Part shown: positions 25,554-38,100 of the stretch, one piece after another | How positions within the stretch are numbered: position 1 is the stretch's first letter | How the letters are laid out: the number at the start of each line of letters is the position of its first letter | Source of the DNA: Aphanomyces cochlioides | Taxonomy: Eukaryota; Oomycota; Saprolegniomycetes; Saprolegniales; Verrucalvaceae | DNA: 64,000 nucleotides | Assembly (NCBI GenBank): GCA_019828595.1 | Contig: JAHQRK010000001.1 | Span: 4,712,001-4,776,000, forward strand | Direction of reading: 5' to 3' | Notes under the pieces: generated by a model | Seen by the model: the letters and a program-made list of their open reading frames with translations, nothing else | Database searches by the model: none | What the model was told of the DNA's origin: nothing | Position numbers and translations under genes: made by a program

Positions 25554-25763
25554 CGACAGATTGTAGGCGAGCGGATCCTGTCTTGGATTGCTTTGTCACG
25601 GGAGTCGAGAGAGAGATGCGCCTACGTCCTGTCACTCCATGGTGGACAATGCATGTGGGTTTCACGAACCTGTCGTGGGTGGGTTCACGCTCGAGTTCCC
25701 GCGAGAACGAGGCATGCATGGTGGGGTGTCGGTAGACTGTGGCATGCGGATTCAGCATGGACG

Positions 25764-25810
25764 TCCATGTTGAAGATGCGGACGAGGTGTGCGCGCGTCT
25801 TCAACATGGA
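25764..25810. repeat. Hairpin 2 of the array-2 unit (recurs in every copy)
   Basis: The arms TCCATGTTGAAGATGCG (25764-25780) and CGCGTCTTCAACATGGA (25794-25810) pair over 16 of 17 bases with a 13-base loop. It is present at the same place in each 1309-bp unit. Confidence 0.9.
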
Positions 25811-26065
25811 TGTGGTGTAGGAATGAGTGTTCCCTGGGTTTTGGTCGTTGTCTAGAGTGTCAATTTGACTATTGGGTGTGAGTTATATAGGACTGAGATA
25901 GCTATGTCACTAAACCCAGGTAGTCGTTGGTTCCCATATGCGGATTTGGCAGGTTGCGGGATACATGATCGTAGATAAACCCCCATATGCGGATTTCGGG
26001 GTTTGGCCCCTTTCGATGGGTGTGGGGAAGCTTGCGACATATTCACGTGTGGTTGGATCGGTTTC

Positions 26066-26163
26066 CCTTGCGTTAGTGACATCAGGAGGGAGACGACGAG
26101 GGAAAATCAAGCCTTTTGAATGAAAAGCCTGTGTGGAATACGAACAATGTCACTAACGCAAGG
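26066..26163. repeat. Hairpin 3 of the array-2 unit (recurs in every copy)
   Basis: CCTTGCGTTAGTGACAT (26066-26082) and its exact reverse complement (26147-26163) are separated by 64 bases. A related, diverged pair is found outside the array near 41800 and 41878. Confidence 0.88.
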
Positions 26164-29100
26164 TATTTCGTGGTGATATTCCTGTGAGATCAAATACCTG
26201 TTGGCAATGCATATCAAACGGAGGAGTGGTTTATAGAGGTCAAACCTTCAAACTTCATTAATCTTCCATCCCTCCAGACTCCTTCAACTCGATACCTCCC
26301 GCAACGCATATCAAACGCGCATTCAATTACACAGGATTCATCCCAAAATTCGATACTCTCCATCGCCGCGCACACGCCGCCGTCGCCCCACGGACTTCAC
26401 GCAAACACATACGCTCAGACGTCTTCCTGCAAGCGCCACAGTCACCCTCACAGCAACAACCAAACACCTAGCGAGTGATAACATACAATTGTGTATCGTT
26501 TTACGTCTACCAACTACAGGATCGATCGACGCCAACAAAATCGCCGTTGGAGTCGACACAACCGCGCTCCTTTTGGCGTGTGCAGGTTGCGGGGAGAGCG
26601 CAGTACCTTCCTTCTGTTGAGCTTTCGGTTGCAAGTGCGACGCCTGCAAAGGGTGGCATGGTTGAGCACAACGTACCTTGATGGAAATGGTCTGAGCGAC
26701 TTCCACGGCTTGCTGAGAGTTGAGCTGTGGTCGTCGTAGTCTTATGTGTCGCGCGCCGGTCATGGTGCTGGACCTGACAAACGAGAGCAATACTCGTCGC
26801 GCGTGGTGTGCGTCGAGATCATCGTATCCCGACGCCGACCACGCGCGACGAGCATTGCTCTCCGACAGATTGTAGGCGAGCGGATCCTGTCTTGGATTGC
26901 TTTGTCACGGGAGTCGAGAGAGAGATGCGCCTACGTCCTGTCACTCCATGGTGGACAATGCATGTGGGTTTCACGAACCTGTCGTGGGTGGGTTCACGCT
27001 CGAGTTCCCGCGAGAACGAGGCATGCATGGTGGGGTGTCGGTAGACTGTGGCATGCGGATTCAGCATGGACGTCCATGTTGAAGATGCGGACGAGGTGTG
27101 CGCGCGTCTTCAACATGGATGTGGTGTAGGAATGAGTGTTCCCTGGGTTTTGGTCGTTGTCTAGAGTGTCAATTTGACTATTGGGTGTGAGTTATATAGG
27201 ACTGAGATAGCTATGTCTCTAAACCCAGGTAGTCGTTGGTTCCCATATGCGGATTTGGCAGGTTGCGGGATACATGATCGTAGATAAACCCCCATATGCG
27301 GATTTCGGGGTTTGGCCCCTTTCGATGGGTGTGGGGAAGCTTGCGACATATTCACGTGTGGTTGGATCGGTTTCCCTTGCGTTAGTGACATCAGGAGGGA
27401 GACGACGAGGGAAAATCAAGCCTTTTGAATGAAAAGCCTGTGTGGAATACGAACAATGTCACTAACGCAAGGTATTTCGTGGTGATATTCCTGTGAGATC
27501 AAATACCTGTTGGCAATGCATATCAAACGGAGGAGTGGTTTATAGAGGTCAAACCTTCAAACTTCATTAATCTTCCATCCCTCCAGACTCCTTCAACTCG
27601 ATACCTCCCGCAACGCATATCAAACGCGCATTCAATTACACAGGATTCATCCCAAAATTCGATACTCTCCATCGCCGCGCACACGCCGCCGTCGCCCCAC
27701 GGACTTCACGCAAACACATACGCTCAGACGTCTTCCTGCAAGCGCCACAGTCACCCTCACAGCAACAACCAAACACCTAGCGAGTGATAACATACAATTG
27801 TGTATCGTTTTACGTCTACCAACTACAGGATCGATCGACGCCAACAAAATCGCCGTTGGAGTCGACACAACCGCGCTCCTTTTGGCGTGTGCAGGTTGCG
27901 GGGAGAGCGCAGTACCTTCCTTCTGTTGAGCTTTCGGTTGCAAGTGCGACGCCTGCAAAGGGTGGCATGGTTGAGCACAACGTACCTTGATGGAAATGGT
28001 CTGAGCGACTTCCACGGCTTGCTGAGAGTTGAGCTGTGGTCGTCGTAGTCTTATGTGTCGCGCGCCGGTCATGGTGCTGGACCTGACAAACGAGAGCAAT
28101 ACTCGTCGCGCGTGGTGTGCGTCGAGATCATCGTATCCCGACGCCGACCACGCGCGACGAGCATTGCTCTCCGACAGATTGTAGGCGAGCGGATCCTGTC
28201 TTGGATTGCTTTGTCACGGGAGTCGAGAGAGAGAGATGCGCCTACGTCCTGTCACTCCATGGTGGACAATGCATGTGGGTTTCACGAACCTGTCGTGGGT
28301 GGGTTCACGCTCGAGTTCCCGCGAGAACGAGGCATGCATGGTGGGGTGTCGGTAGACTGTGGCATGCGGATTCAGCATGGACGTCCATGTTGAAGATGCG
28401 GACGAGGTGTGCGCGCGTCTTCAACATGGATGTGGTGTAGGAATGAGTGTTCCCTGGGTTTTGGTCGTTGTCTAGAGTGTCAATTTGACTATTGGGTGTG
28501 AGTTATATAGGACTGAGATAGCTATGTCACTAAACCCAGGTAGTCGTTGGTTCCCATATGCGGATTTGGCAGGTTGCGGGATACATGATCGTAGATAAAC
28601 CCCCATATGCGGATTTCGGGGTTTGGCCCCTTTCGATGGGTGTGGGGAAGCTTGCGACATATTCACGTGTGGTTGGATCGGTTTCCCTTGCGTTAGTGAC
28701 ATCAGGAGGGAGACGACGAGGGAAAATCAAGCCTTTTGAATGAAAAGCCTGTGTGGAATACGAACAATGTCACTAACGCAAGGTATTTCGTGGTGATATT
28801 CCTGTGAGATCAAATACCTGTTGGCAATGCATATCAAACGGAGGAGTGGTTTATAGAGGTCAAACCTTCAAACTTCATTAATCTTCCATCCCTCCAGACT
28901 CCTTCAACTCGATACCTCCCGCAACGCATATCAAACGCGCATTCAATTACACAGGATTCATCCCAAAATTCGATACTCTCCATCGCCGCGCACACGCCGC
29001 CGTCGCCCCACGGACTTCACGCAAACACATACGCTCAGACGTCTTCCTGCAAGCGCCACAGTCACCCTCACAGCAACAACCAAACACCTAGCGAGTGATA

Positions 29101-32100
29101 ACATACAATTGTGTATCGTTTTACGTCTACCAACTACAGGATCGATCGACGCCAACAAAATCGCCGTTGGAGTCGACACAACCGCGCTCCTTTTGGCGTG
29201 TGCAGGTTGCGGGGAGAGCGCAGTACCTTCCTTCTGTTGAGCTTTCGGTTGCAAGTGCGACGCCTGCAAAGGGTGGCATGGTTGAGCACAACGTACCTTG
29301 ATGGAAATGGTCTGAGCGACTTCCACGGCTTGCTGAGAGTTGAGCTGTGGTCGTCGTAGTCTTATGTGTCGCGCGCCGGTCATGGTGCTGGACCTGACAA
29401 ACGAGAGCAATACTCGTCGCGCGTGGTGTGCGTCGAGATCATCGTATCCCGACGCCGACCACGCGCGACGAGCATTGCTCTCCGACAGATTGTAGGCGAG
29501 CGGATCCTGTCTTGGATTGCTTTGTCACGGGAGTCGAGAGAGAGATGCGCCTACGTCCTGTCACTCCATGGTGGACAATGCATGTGGGTTTCACGAACCT
29601 GTCGTGGGTGGGTTCACGCTCGAGTTCCCGCGAGAACGAGGCATGCATGGTGGGGTGTCGGTAGACTGTGGCATGCGGATTCAGCATGGACGTCCATGTT
29701 GAAGATGCGGACGAGGTGTGCGCGCGTCTTCAACATGGATGTGGTGTAGGAATGAGTGTTCCCTGGGTTTTGGTCGTTGTCTAGAGTGTCAATTTGACTA
29801 TTGGGTGTGAGTTATATAGGACTGAGATAGCTATGTCACTAAACCCAGGTAGTCGTTGGTTCCCATATGCGGATTTGGCAGGTTGCGGGATACATGATCG
29901 TAGATAAACCCCCATATGCGGATTTCGGGGTTTGGCCCCTTTCGATGGGTGTGGGGAAGCTTGCGACATATTCACGTGTGGTTGGATCGGTTTCCCTTGC
30001 GTTAGTGACATCAGGAGGGAGACGACGAGGGAAAATCAAGCCTTTTGAATGAAAAGCCTGTGTGGAATACGAACAATGTCACTAACGCAAGGTATTTCGT
30101 GGTGATATTCCTGTGAGATCAAATACCTGTTGGCAATGCATATCAAACGGAGGAGTGGTTTATAGAGGTCAAACCTTCAAACTTCATTAATCTTCCATCC
30201 CTCCAGACTCCTTCAACTCGATACCTCCCGCAACGCATATCAAACGCGCATTCAATTACACAGGATTCATCCCAAAATTCGATACTCTCCATCGCCGCGC
30301 ACACGCCGCCGTCGCCCCACGGACTTCACGCAAACACATACGCTCAGACGTCTTCCTGCAAGCGCCACAGTCACCCTCACAGCAACAACCAAACACCTAG
30401 CGAGTGATAACATACAATTGTGTATCGTTTTACGTCTACCAACTACAGGATCGATCGACGCCAACAAAATCGCCGTTGGAGTCGACACAACCGCGCTCCT
30501 TTTGGCGTGTGCAGGTTGCGGGGAGAGCGCAGTACCTTCCTTCTGTTGAGCTTTCGGTTGCAAGTGCGACGCCTGCAAAGGGTGGCATGGTTGAGCACAA
30601 CGTACCTTGATGGAAATGGTCTGAGCGACTTCCACGGCTTGCTGAGAGTTGAGCTGTGGTCGTCGTAGTCTTATGTGTCGCGCGCCGGTCATGGTGCTGG
30701 ACCTGACAAACGAGAGCAATACTCGTCGCGCGTGGTGTGCGTCGAGATCATCGTATCCCGACGCCGACCACGCGCGACGAGCATTGCTCTCCGACAGATT
30801 GTAGGCGAGCGGATCCTGTCTTGGATTGCTTTGTCACGGGAGTCGAGAGAGAGATGCGCCTACGTCCTGTCACTCCATGGTGGACAATGCATGTGGGTTT
30901 CACGAACCTGTCGTGGGTGGGTTCACGCTCGAGTTCCCGCGAGAACGAGGCATGCATGGTGGGGTGTCGGTAGACTGTGGCATGCGGATTCAGCATGGAC
31001 GTCCATGTTGAAGATGCGGACGAGGTGTGCGCGCGTCTTCAACATGGATGTGGTGTAGGAATGAGTGTTCCCTGGGTTTTGGTCGTTGTCTAGAGTGTCA
31101 ATTTGACTATTGGGTGTGAGTTATATAGGACTGAGATAGCTATGTCTCTAAACCCAGGTAGTCGTTGGTTCCCATATGCGGATTTGGCAGGTTGCGGGAT
31201 ACATGATCGTAGATAAACCCCCATATGCGGATTTCGGGGTTTGGCCCCTTTCGATGGGTGTGGGGAAGCTTGCGACATATTCACGTGTGGTTGGATCGGT
31301 TTCCCTTGCGTTAGTGACATCAGGAGGGAGACGACGAGGGAAAATCAAGCCTTTTGAATGAAAAGCCTGTGTGGAATACGAACAATGTCACTAACGCAAG
31401 GTATTTCGTGGTGATATTCCTGTGAGATCAAATACCTGTTGGCAATGCATATCAAACGGAGGAGTGGTTTATAGAGGTCAAACCTTCAAACTTCATTAAT
31501 CTTCCATCCCTCCAGACTCCTTCAACTCGATACCTCCCGCAACGCATATCAAACGCGCATTCAATTACACAGGATTCATCCCAAAATTCGATACTCTCCA
31601 TCGCCGCGCACACGCCGCCGTCGCCCCACGGACTTCACGCAAACACATACGCTCAGACGTCTTCCTGCAAGCGCCACAGTCACCCTCACAGCAACAACCA
31701 AACACCTAGCGAGTGATAACATACAATTGTGTATCGTTTTACGTCTACCAACTACAGGATCGATCGACGCCAACAAAATCGCCGTTGGAGTCGACACAAC
31801 CGCGCTCCTTTTGGCGTGTGCAGGTTGCGGGGAGAGCGCAGTACCTTCCTTCTGTTGAGCTTTCGGTTGCAAGTGCGACGCCTGCAAAGGGTGGCATGGT
31901 TGAGCACAACGTACCTTGATGGAAATGGTCTGAGCGACTTCCACGGCTTGCTGAGAGTTGAGCTGTGGTCGTCGTAGTCTTATGTGTCGCGCGCCGGTCA
32001 TGGTGCTGGACCTGACAAACGAGAGCAATACTCGTCGCGCGTGGTGTGCGTCGAGATCATCGTATCCCGACGCCGACCACGCGCGACGAGCATTGCTCTC

Positions 32101-35100
32101 CGACAGATTGTAGGCGAGCGGATCCTGTCTTGGATTGCTTTGTCACGGGAGTCGAGAGAGAGATGCGCCTACGTCCTGTCACTCCATGGTGGACAATGCA
32201 TGTGGGTTTCACGAACCTGTCGTGGGTGGGTTCACGCTCGAGTTCCCGCGAGAACGAGGCATGCATGGTGGGGTGTCGGTAGACTGTGGCATGCGGATTC
32301 AGCATGGACGTCCATGTTGAAGATGCGGACGAGGTGTGCGCGCGTCTTCAACATGGATGTGGTGTAGGAATGAGTGTTCCCTGGGTTTTGGTCGTTGTCT
32401 AGAGTGTCAATTTGACTATTGGGTGTGAGTTATATAGGACTGAGATAGCTATGTCTCTAAACCCAGGTAGTCGTTGGTTCCCATATGCGGATTTGGCAGG
32501 TTGCGGGATACATGATCGTAGATAAACCCCCATATGCGGATTTCGGGGTTTGGCCCCTTTCGATGGGTGTGGGGAAGCTTGCGACATATTCACGTGTGGT
32601 TGGATCGGTTTCCCTTGCGTTAGTGACATCAGGAGGGAGACGACGAGGGAAAATCAAGCCTTTTGAATGAAAAGCCTGTGTGGAATACGAACAATGTCAC
32701 TAACGCAAGGTATTTCGTGGTGATATTCCTGTGAGATCAAATACCTGTTGGCAATGCATATCAAACGGAGGAGTGGTTTATAGAGGTCAAACCTTCAAAC
32801 TTCATTAATCTTCCATCCCTCCAGACTCCTTCAACTCGATACCTCCCGCAACGCATATCAAACGCGCATTCAATTACACAGGATTCATCCCAAAATTCGA
32901 TACTCTCCATCGCCGCGCACACGCCGCCGTCGCCCCACGGACTTCACGCAAACACATACGCTCAGACGTCTTCCTGCAAGCGCCACAGTCACCCTCACAG
33001 CAACAACCAAACACCTAGCGAGTGATAACATACAATTGTGTATCGTTTTACGTCTACCAACTACAGGATCGATCGACGCCAACAAAATCGCCGTTGGAGT
33101 CGACACAACCGCGCTCCTTTTGGCGTGTGCAGGTTGCGGGGAGAGCGCAGTACCTTCCTTCTGTTGAGCTTTCGGTTGCAAGTGCGACGCCTGCAAAGGG
33201 TGGCATGGTTGAGCACAACGTACCTTGATGGAAATGGTCTGAGCGACTTCCACGGCTTGCTGAGAGTTGAGCTGTGGTCGTCGTAGTCTTATGTGTCGCG
33301 CGCCGGTCATGGTGCTGGACCCTACAAACGAGAGCAATACTCGTCGCGCGTGGTGTGCGTCGAGATCATCGTATCCCGACGCCGACCACGCGCGACGAGC
33401 ATTGCTCTCCGACAGATTGTAGGCGAGCGGATCCTGTCTTGGATTGCTTTGTCACGGGAGTCGAGAGAGAGATGCGCCTACGTCCTGTCACTCCATGGTG
33501 GACAATGCATGTGGGTTTCACGAACCTGTCGTGGGTGGGTTCACGCTCGAGTTCCCGCGAGAACGAGGCATGCATGGTGGGGTGTCGGTAGACTGTGGCA
33601 TGCGGATTCAGCATGGACGTCCATGTTGAAGATGCGGACGAGGTGTGCGCGCGTCTTCAACATGGATGTGGTGTAGGAATGAGTGTTCCCTGGGTTTTGG
33701 TCGTTGTCTAGAGTGTCAATTTGACTATTGGGTGTGAGTTATATAGGACTGAGATAGCTATGTCTCTAAACCCAGGTAGTCGTTGGTTCCCATATGCGGA
33801 TTTGGCAGGTTGCGGGATACATGATCGTAGATAAACCCCCATATGCGGATTTCGGGGTTTGGCCCCTTTCGATGGGTGTGGGGAAGCTTGCGACATATTC
33901 ACGTGTGGTTGGATCGGTTTCCCTTGCGTTAGTGACATCAGGAGGGAGACGACGAGGGAAAATCAAGCCTTTTGAATGAAAAGCCTGTGTGGAATACGAA
34001 CAATGTCACTAACGCAAGGTATTTCGTGGTGATATTCCTGTGAGATCAAATACCTGTTGGCAATGCATATCAAACGGAGGAGTGGTTTATAGAGGTCAAA
34101 CCTTCAAACTTCATTAATCTTCCATCCCTCCAGACTCCTTCAACTCGATACCTCCCGCAACGCATATCAAACGCGCATTCAATTACACAGGATTCATCCC
34201 AAAATTCGATACTCTCCATCGCCGCGCACACGCCGCCGTCGCCCCACGGACTTCACGCAAACACATACGCTCAGACGTCTTCCTGCAAGCGCCACAGTCA
34301 CCCTCACAGCAACAACCAAACACCTAGCGAGTGATAACATACAATTGTGTATCGTTTTACGTCTACCAACTACAGGATCGATCGACGCCAACAAAATCGC
34401 CGTTGGAGTCGACACAACCGCGCTCCTTTTGGCGTGTGCAGGTTGCGGGGAGAGCGCAGTACCTTCCTTCTGTTGAGCTTTCGGTTGCAAGTGCGACGCC
34501 TGCAAAGGGTGGCATGGTTGAGCACAACGTACCTTGATGGAAATGGTCTGAGCGACTTCCACGGCTTGCTGAGAGTTGAGCTGTGGTCGTCGTAGTCTTA
34601 TGTGTCGCGCGCCGGTCATGGTGCTGGACCTGACAAACGAGAGCAATACTCGTCGCGCGTGGTGTGCGTCGAGATCATCGTATCCCGACGCCGACCACGC
34701 GCGACGAGCATTGCTCTCCGACAGATTGTAGGCGAGCGGATCCTGTCTTGGATTGCTTTGTCACGGGAGTCGAGAGAGAGATGCGCCTACGTCCTGTCAC
34801 TCCATGGTGGACAATGCATGTGGGTTTCACGAACCTGTCGTGGGTGGGTTCACGCTCGAGTTCCCGCGAGAACGAGGCATGCATGGTGGGGTGTCGGTAG
34901 ACTGTGGCATGCGGATTCAGCATGGACGTCCATGTTGAAGATGCGGACGAGGTGTGCGCGCGTCTTCAACATGGATGTGGTGTAGGAATGAGTGTTCCCT
35001 GGGTTTTGGTCGTTGTCTAGAGTGTCAATTTGACTATTGGGTGTGAGTTATATAGGACTGAGATAGCTATGTCTCTAAACCCAGGTAGTCGTTGGTTCCC

Positions 35101-38100
35101 ATATGCGGATTTGGCAGGTTGCGGGATACATGATCGTAGATAAACCCCCATATGCGGATTTCGGGGTTTGGCCCCTTTCGATGGGTGTGGGGAAGCTTGC
35201 GACATATTCACGTGTGGTTGGATCGGTTTCCCTTGCGTTAGTGACATCAGGAGGGAGACGACGAGGGAAAATCAAGCCTTTTGAATGAAAAGCCTGTGTG
35301 GAATACGAACAATGTCACTAACGCAAGGTATTTCGTGGTGATATTCCTGTGAGATCAAATACCTGTTGGCAATGCATATCAAACGGAGGAGTGGTTTATA
35401 GAGGTCAAACCTTCAAACTTCATTAATCTTCCATCCCTCCAGACTCCTTCAACTCGATACCTCCCGCAACGCATATCAAACGCGCATTCAATTACACAGG
35501 ATTCATCCCAAAATTCGATACTCTCCATCGCCGCGCACACGCCGCCGTCGCCCCACGGACTTCACGCAAACACATACGCTCAGACGTCTTCCTGCAAGCG
35601 CCACAGTCACCCTCACAGCAACAACCAAACACCTAGCGAGTGATAACATACAATTGTGTATCGTTTTACGTCTACCAACTACAGGATCGATCGACGCCAA
35701 CAAAATCGCCGTTGGAGTCGACACAACCGCGCTCCTTTTGGCGTGTGCAGGTTGCGGGGAGAGCGCAGTACCTTCCTTCTGTTGAGCTTTCGGTTGCAAG
35801 TGCGACGCCTGCAAAGGGTGGCATGGTTGAGCACAACGTACCTTGATGGAAATGGTCTGAGCGACTTCCACGGCTTGCTGAGAGTTGAGCTGTGGTCGTC
35901 GTAGTCTTATGTGTCGCGCGCCGGTCATGGTGCTGGACCTGACAAACGAGAGCAATACTCGTCGCGCGTGGTGTGCGTCGAGATCATCGTATCCCGACGC
36001 CGACCACGCGCGACGAGCATTGCTCTCCGACAGATTGTAGGCGAGCGGATCCTGTCTTGGATTGCTTTGTCACGGGAGTCGAGAGAGAGATGCGCCTACG
36101 TCCTGTCACTCCATGGTGGACAATGCATGTGGGTTTCACGAACCTGTCGTGGGTGGGTTCACGCTCGAGTTCCCGCGAGAACGAGGCATGCATGGTGGGG
36201 TGTCGGTAGACTGTGGCATGCGGATTCAGCATGGACGTCCATGTTGAAGATGCGGACGAGGTGTGCGCGCGTCTTCAACATGGATGTGGTGTAGGAATGA
36301 GTGTTCCCTGGGTTTTGGTCGTTGTCTAGAGTGTCAATTTGACTATTGGGTGTGAGTTATATAGGACTGAGATAGCTATGTCTCTAAACCCAGGTAGTCG
36401 TTGGTTCCCATATGCGGATTTGGCAGGTTGCGGGATACATGATCGTAGATAAACCCCCATATGCGGATTTCGGGGTTTGGCCCCTTTCGATGGGTGTGGG
36501 GAAGCTTGCGACATATTCACGTGTGGTTGGATCGGTTTCCCTTGCGTTAGTGACATCAGGAGGGAGACGACGAGGGAAAATCAAGCCTTTTGAATGAAAA
36601 GCCTGTGTGGAATACGAACAATGTCACTAACGCAAGGTATTTCGTGGTGATATTCCTGTGAGATCAAATACCTGTTGGCAATGCATATCAAACGGAGGAG
36701 TGGTTTATAGAGGTCAAACCTTCAAACTTCATTAATCTTCCATCCCTCCAGACTCCTTCAACTCGATACCTCCCGCAACGCATATCAAACGCGCATTCAA
36801 TTACACAGGATTCATCCCAAAATTCGATACTCTCCATCGCCGCGCACACGCCGCCGTCGCCCCACGGACTTCACGCAAACACATACGCTCAGACGTCTTC
36901 CTGCAAGCGCCACAGTCACCCTCACAGCAACAACCAAACACCTAGCGAGTGATAACATACAATTGTGTATCGTTTTACGTCTACCAACTACAGGATCGAT
37001 CGACGCCAACAAAATCGCCGTTGGAGTCGACACAACCGCGCTCCTTTTGGCGTGTGCAGGTTGCGGGGAGAGCGCAGTACCTTCCTTCTGTTGAGCTTTC
37101 GGTTGCAAGTGCGACGCCTGCAAAGGGTGGCATGGTTGAGCACAACGTACCTTGATGGAAATGGTCTGAGCGACTTCCACGGCTTGCTGAGAGTTGAGCT
37201 GTGGTCGTCGTAGTCTTATGTGTCGCGCGCCGGTCATGGTGCTGGACCTGACAAACGAGAGCAATACTCGTCGCGCGTGGTGTGCGTCGAGATCATCGTA
37301 TCCCGACGCCGACCACGCGCGACAGCATTGCTCTCCGACAGATTGTAGGCGAGCGGATCCTGTCTTGGATTGCTTTGTCACGGGAGTCGAGAGAGAGATG
37401 CGCCTACGTCCTGTCACTCCATGGTGGACAATGCATGTGGGTTTCACGAACCTGTCGTGGGTGGGTTCACGCTCGAGTTCCCGCGAGAACGAGGCATGCA
37501 TGGTGGGGTGTCGGTAGACTGTGGCATGCGGATTCAGCATGGACGTCCATGTTGAAGATGCGGACGAGGTGTGCGCGCGTCTTCAACATGGATGTGGTGT
37601 AGGAATGAGTGTTCCCTGGGTTTTGGTCGTTGTCTAGAGTGTCAATTTGACTATTGGGTGTGAGTTATATAGGACTGAGATAGCTATGTCTCTAAACCCA
37701 GGTAGTCGTTGGTTCCCATATGCGGATTTGGCAGGTTGCGGGATACATGATCGTAGATAAACCCCCATATGCGGATTTCGGGGTTTGGCCCCTTTCGATG
37801 GGTGTGGGGAAGCTTGCGACATATTCACGTGTGGTTGGATCGGTTTCCCTTGCGTTAGTGACATCAGGAGGGAGACGACGAGGGAAAATCAAGCCTTTTG
37901 AATGAAAAGCCTGTGTGGAATACGAACAATGTCACTAACGCAAGGTATTTCGTGGTGATATTCCTGTGAGATCAAATACCTGTTGGCAATGCATATCAAA
38001 CGGAGGAGTGGTTTATAGAGGTCAAACCTTCAAACTTCATTAATCTTCCATCCCTCCAGACTCCTTCAACTCGATACCTCCCGCAACGCATATCAAACGC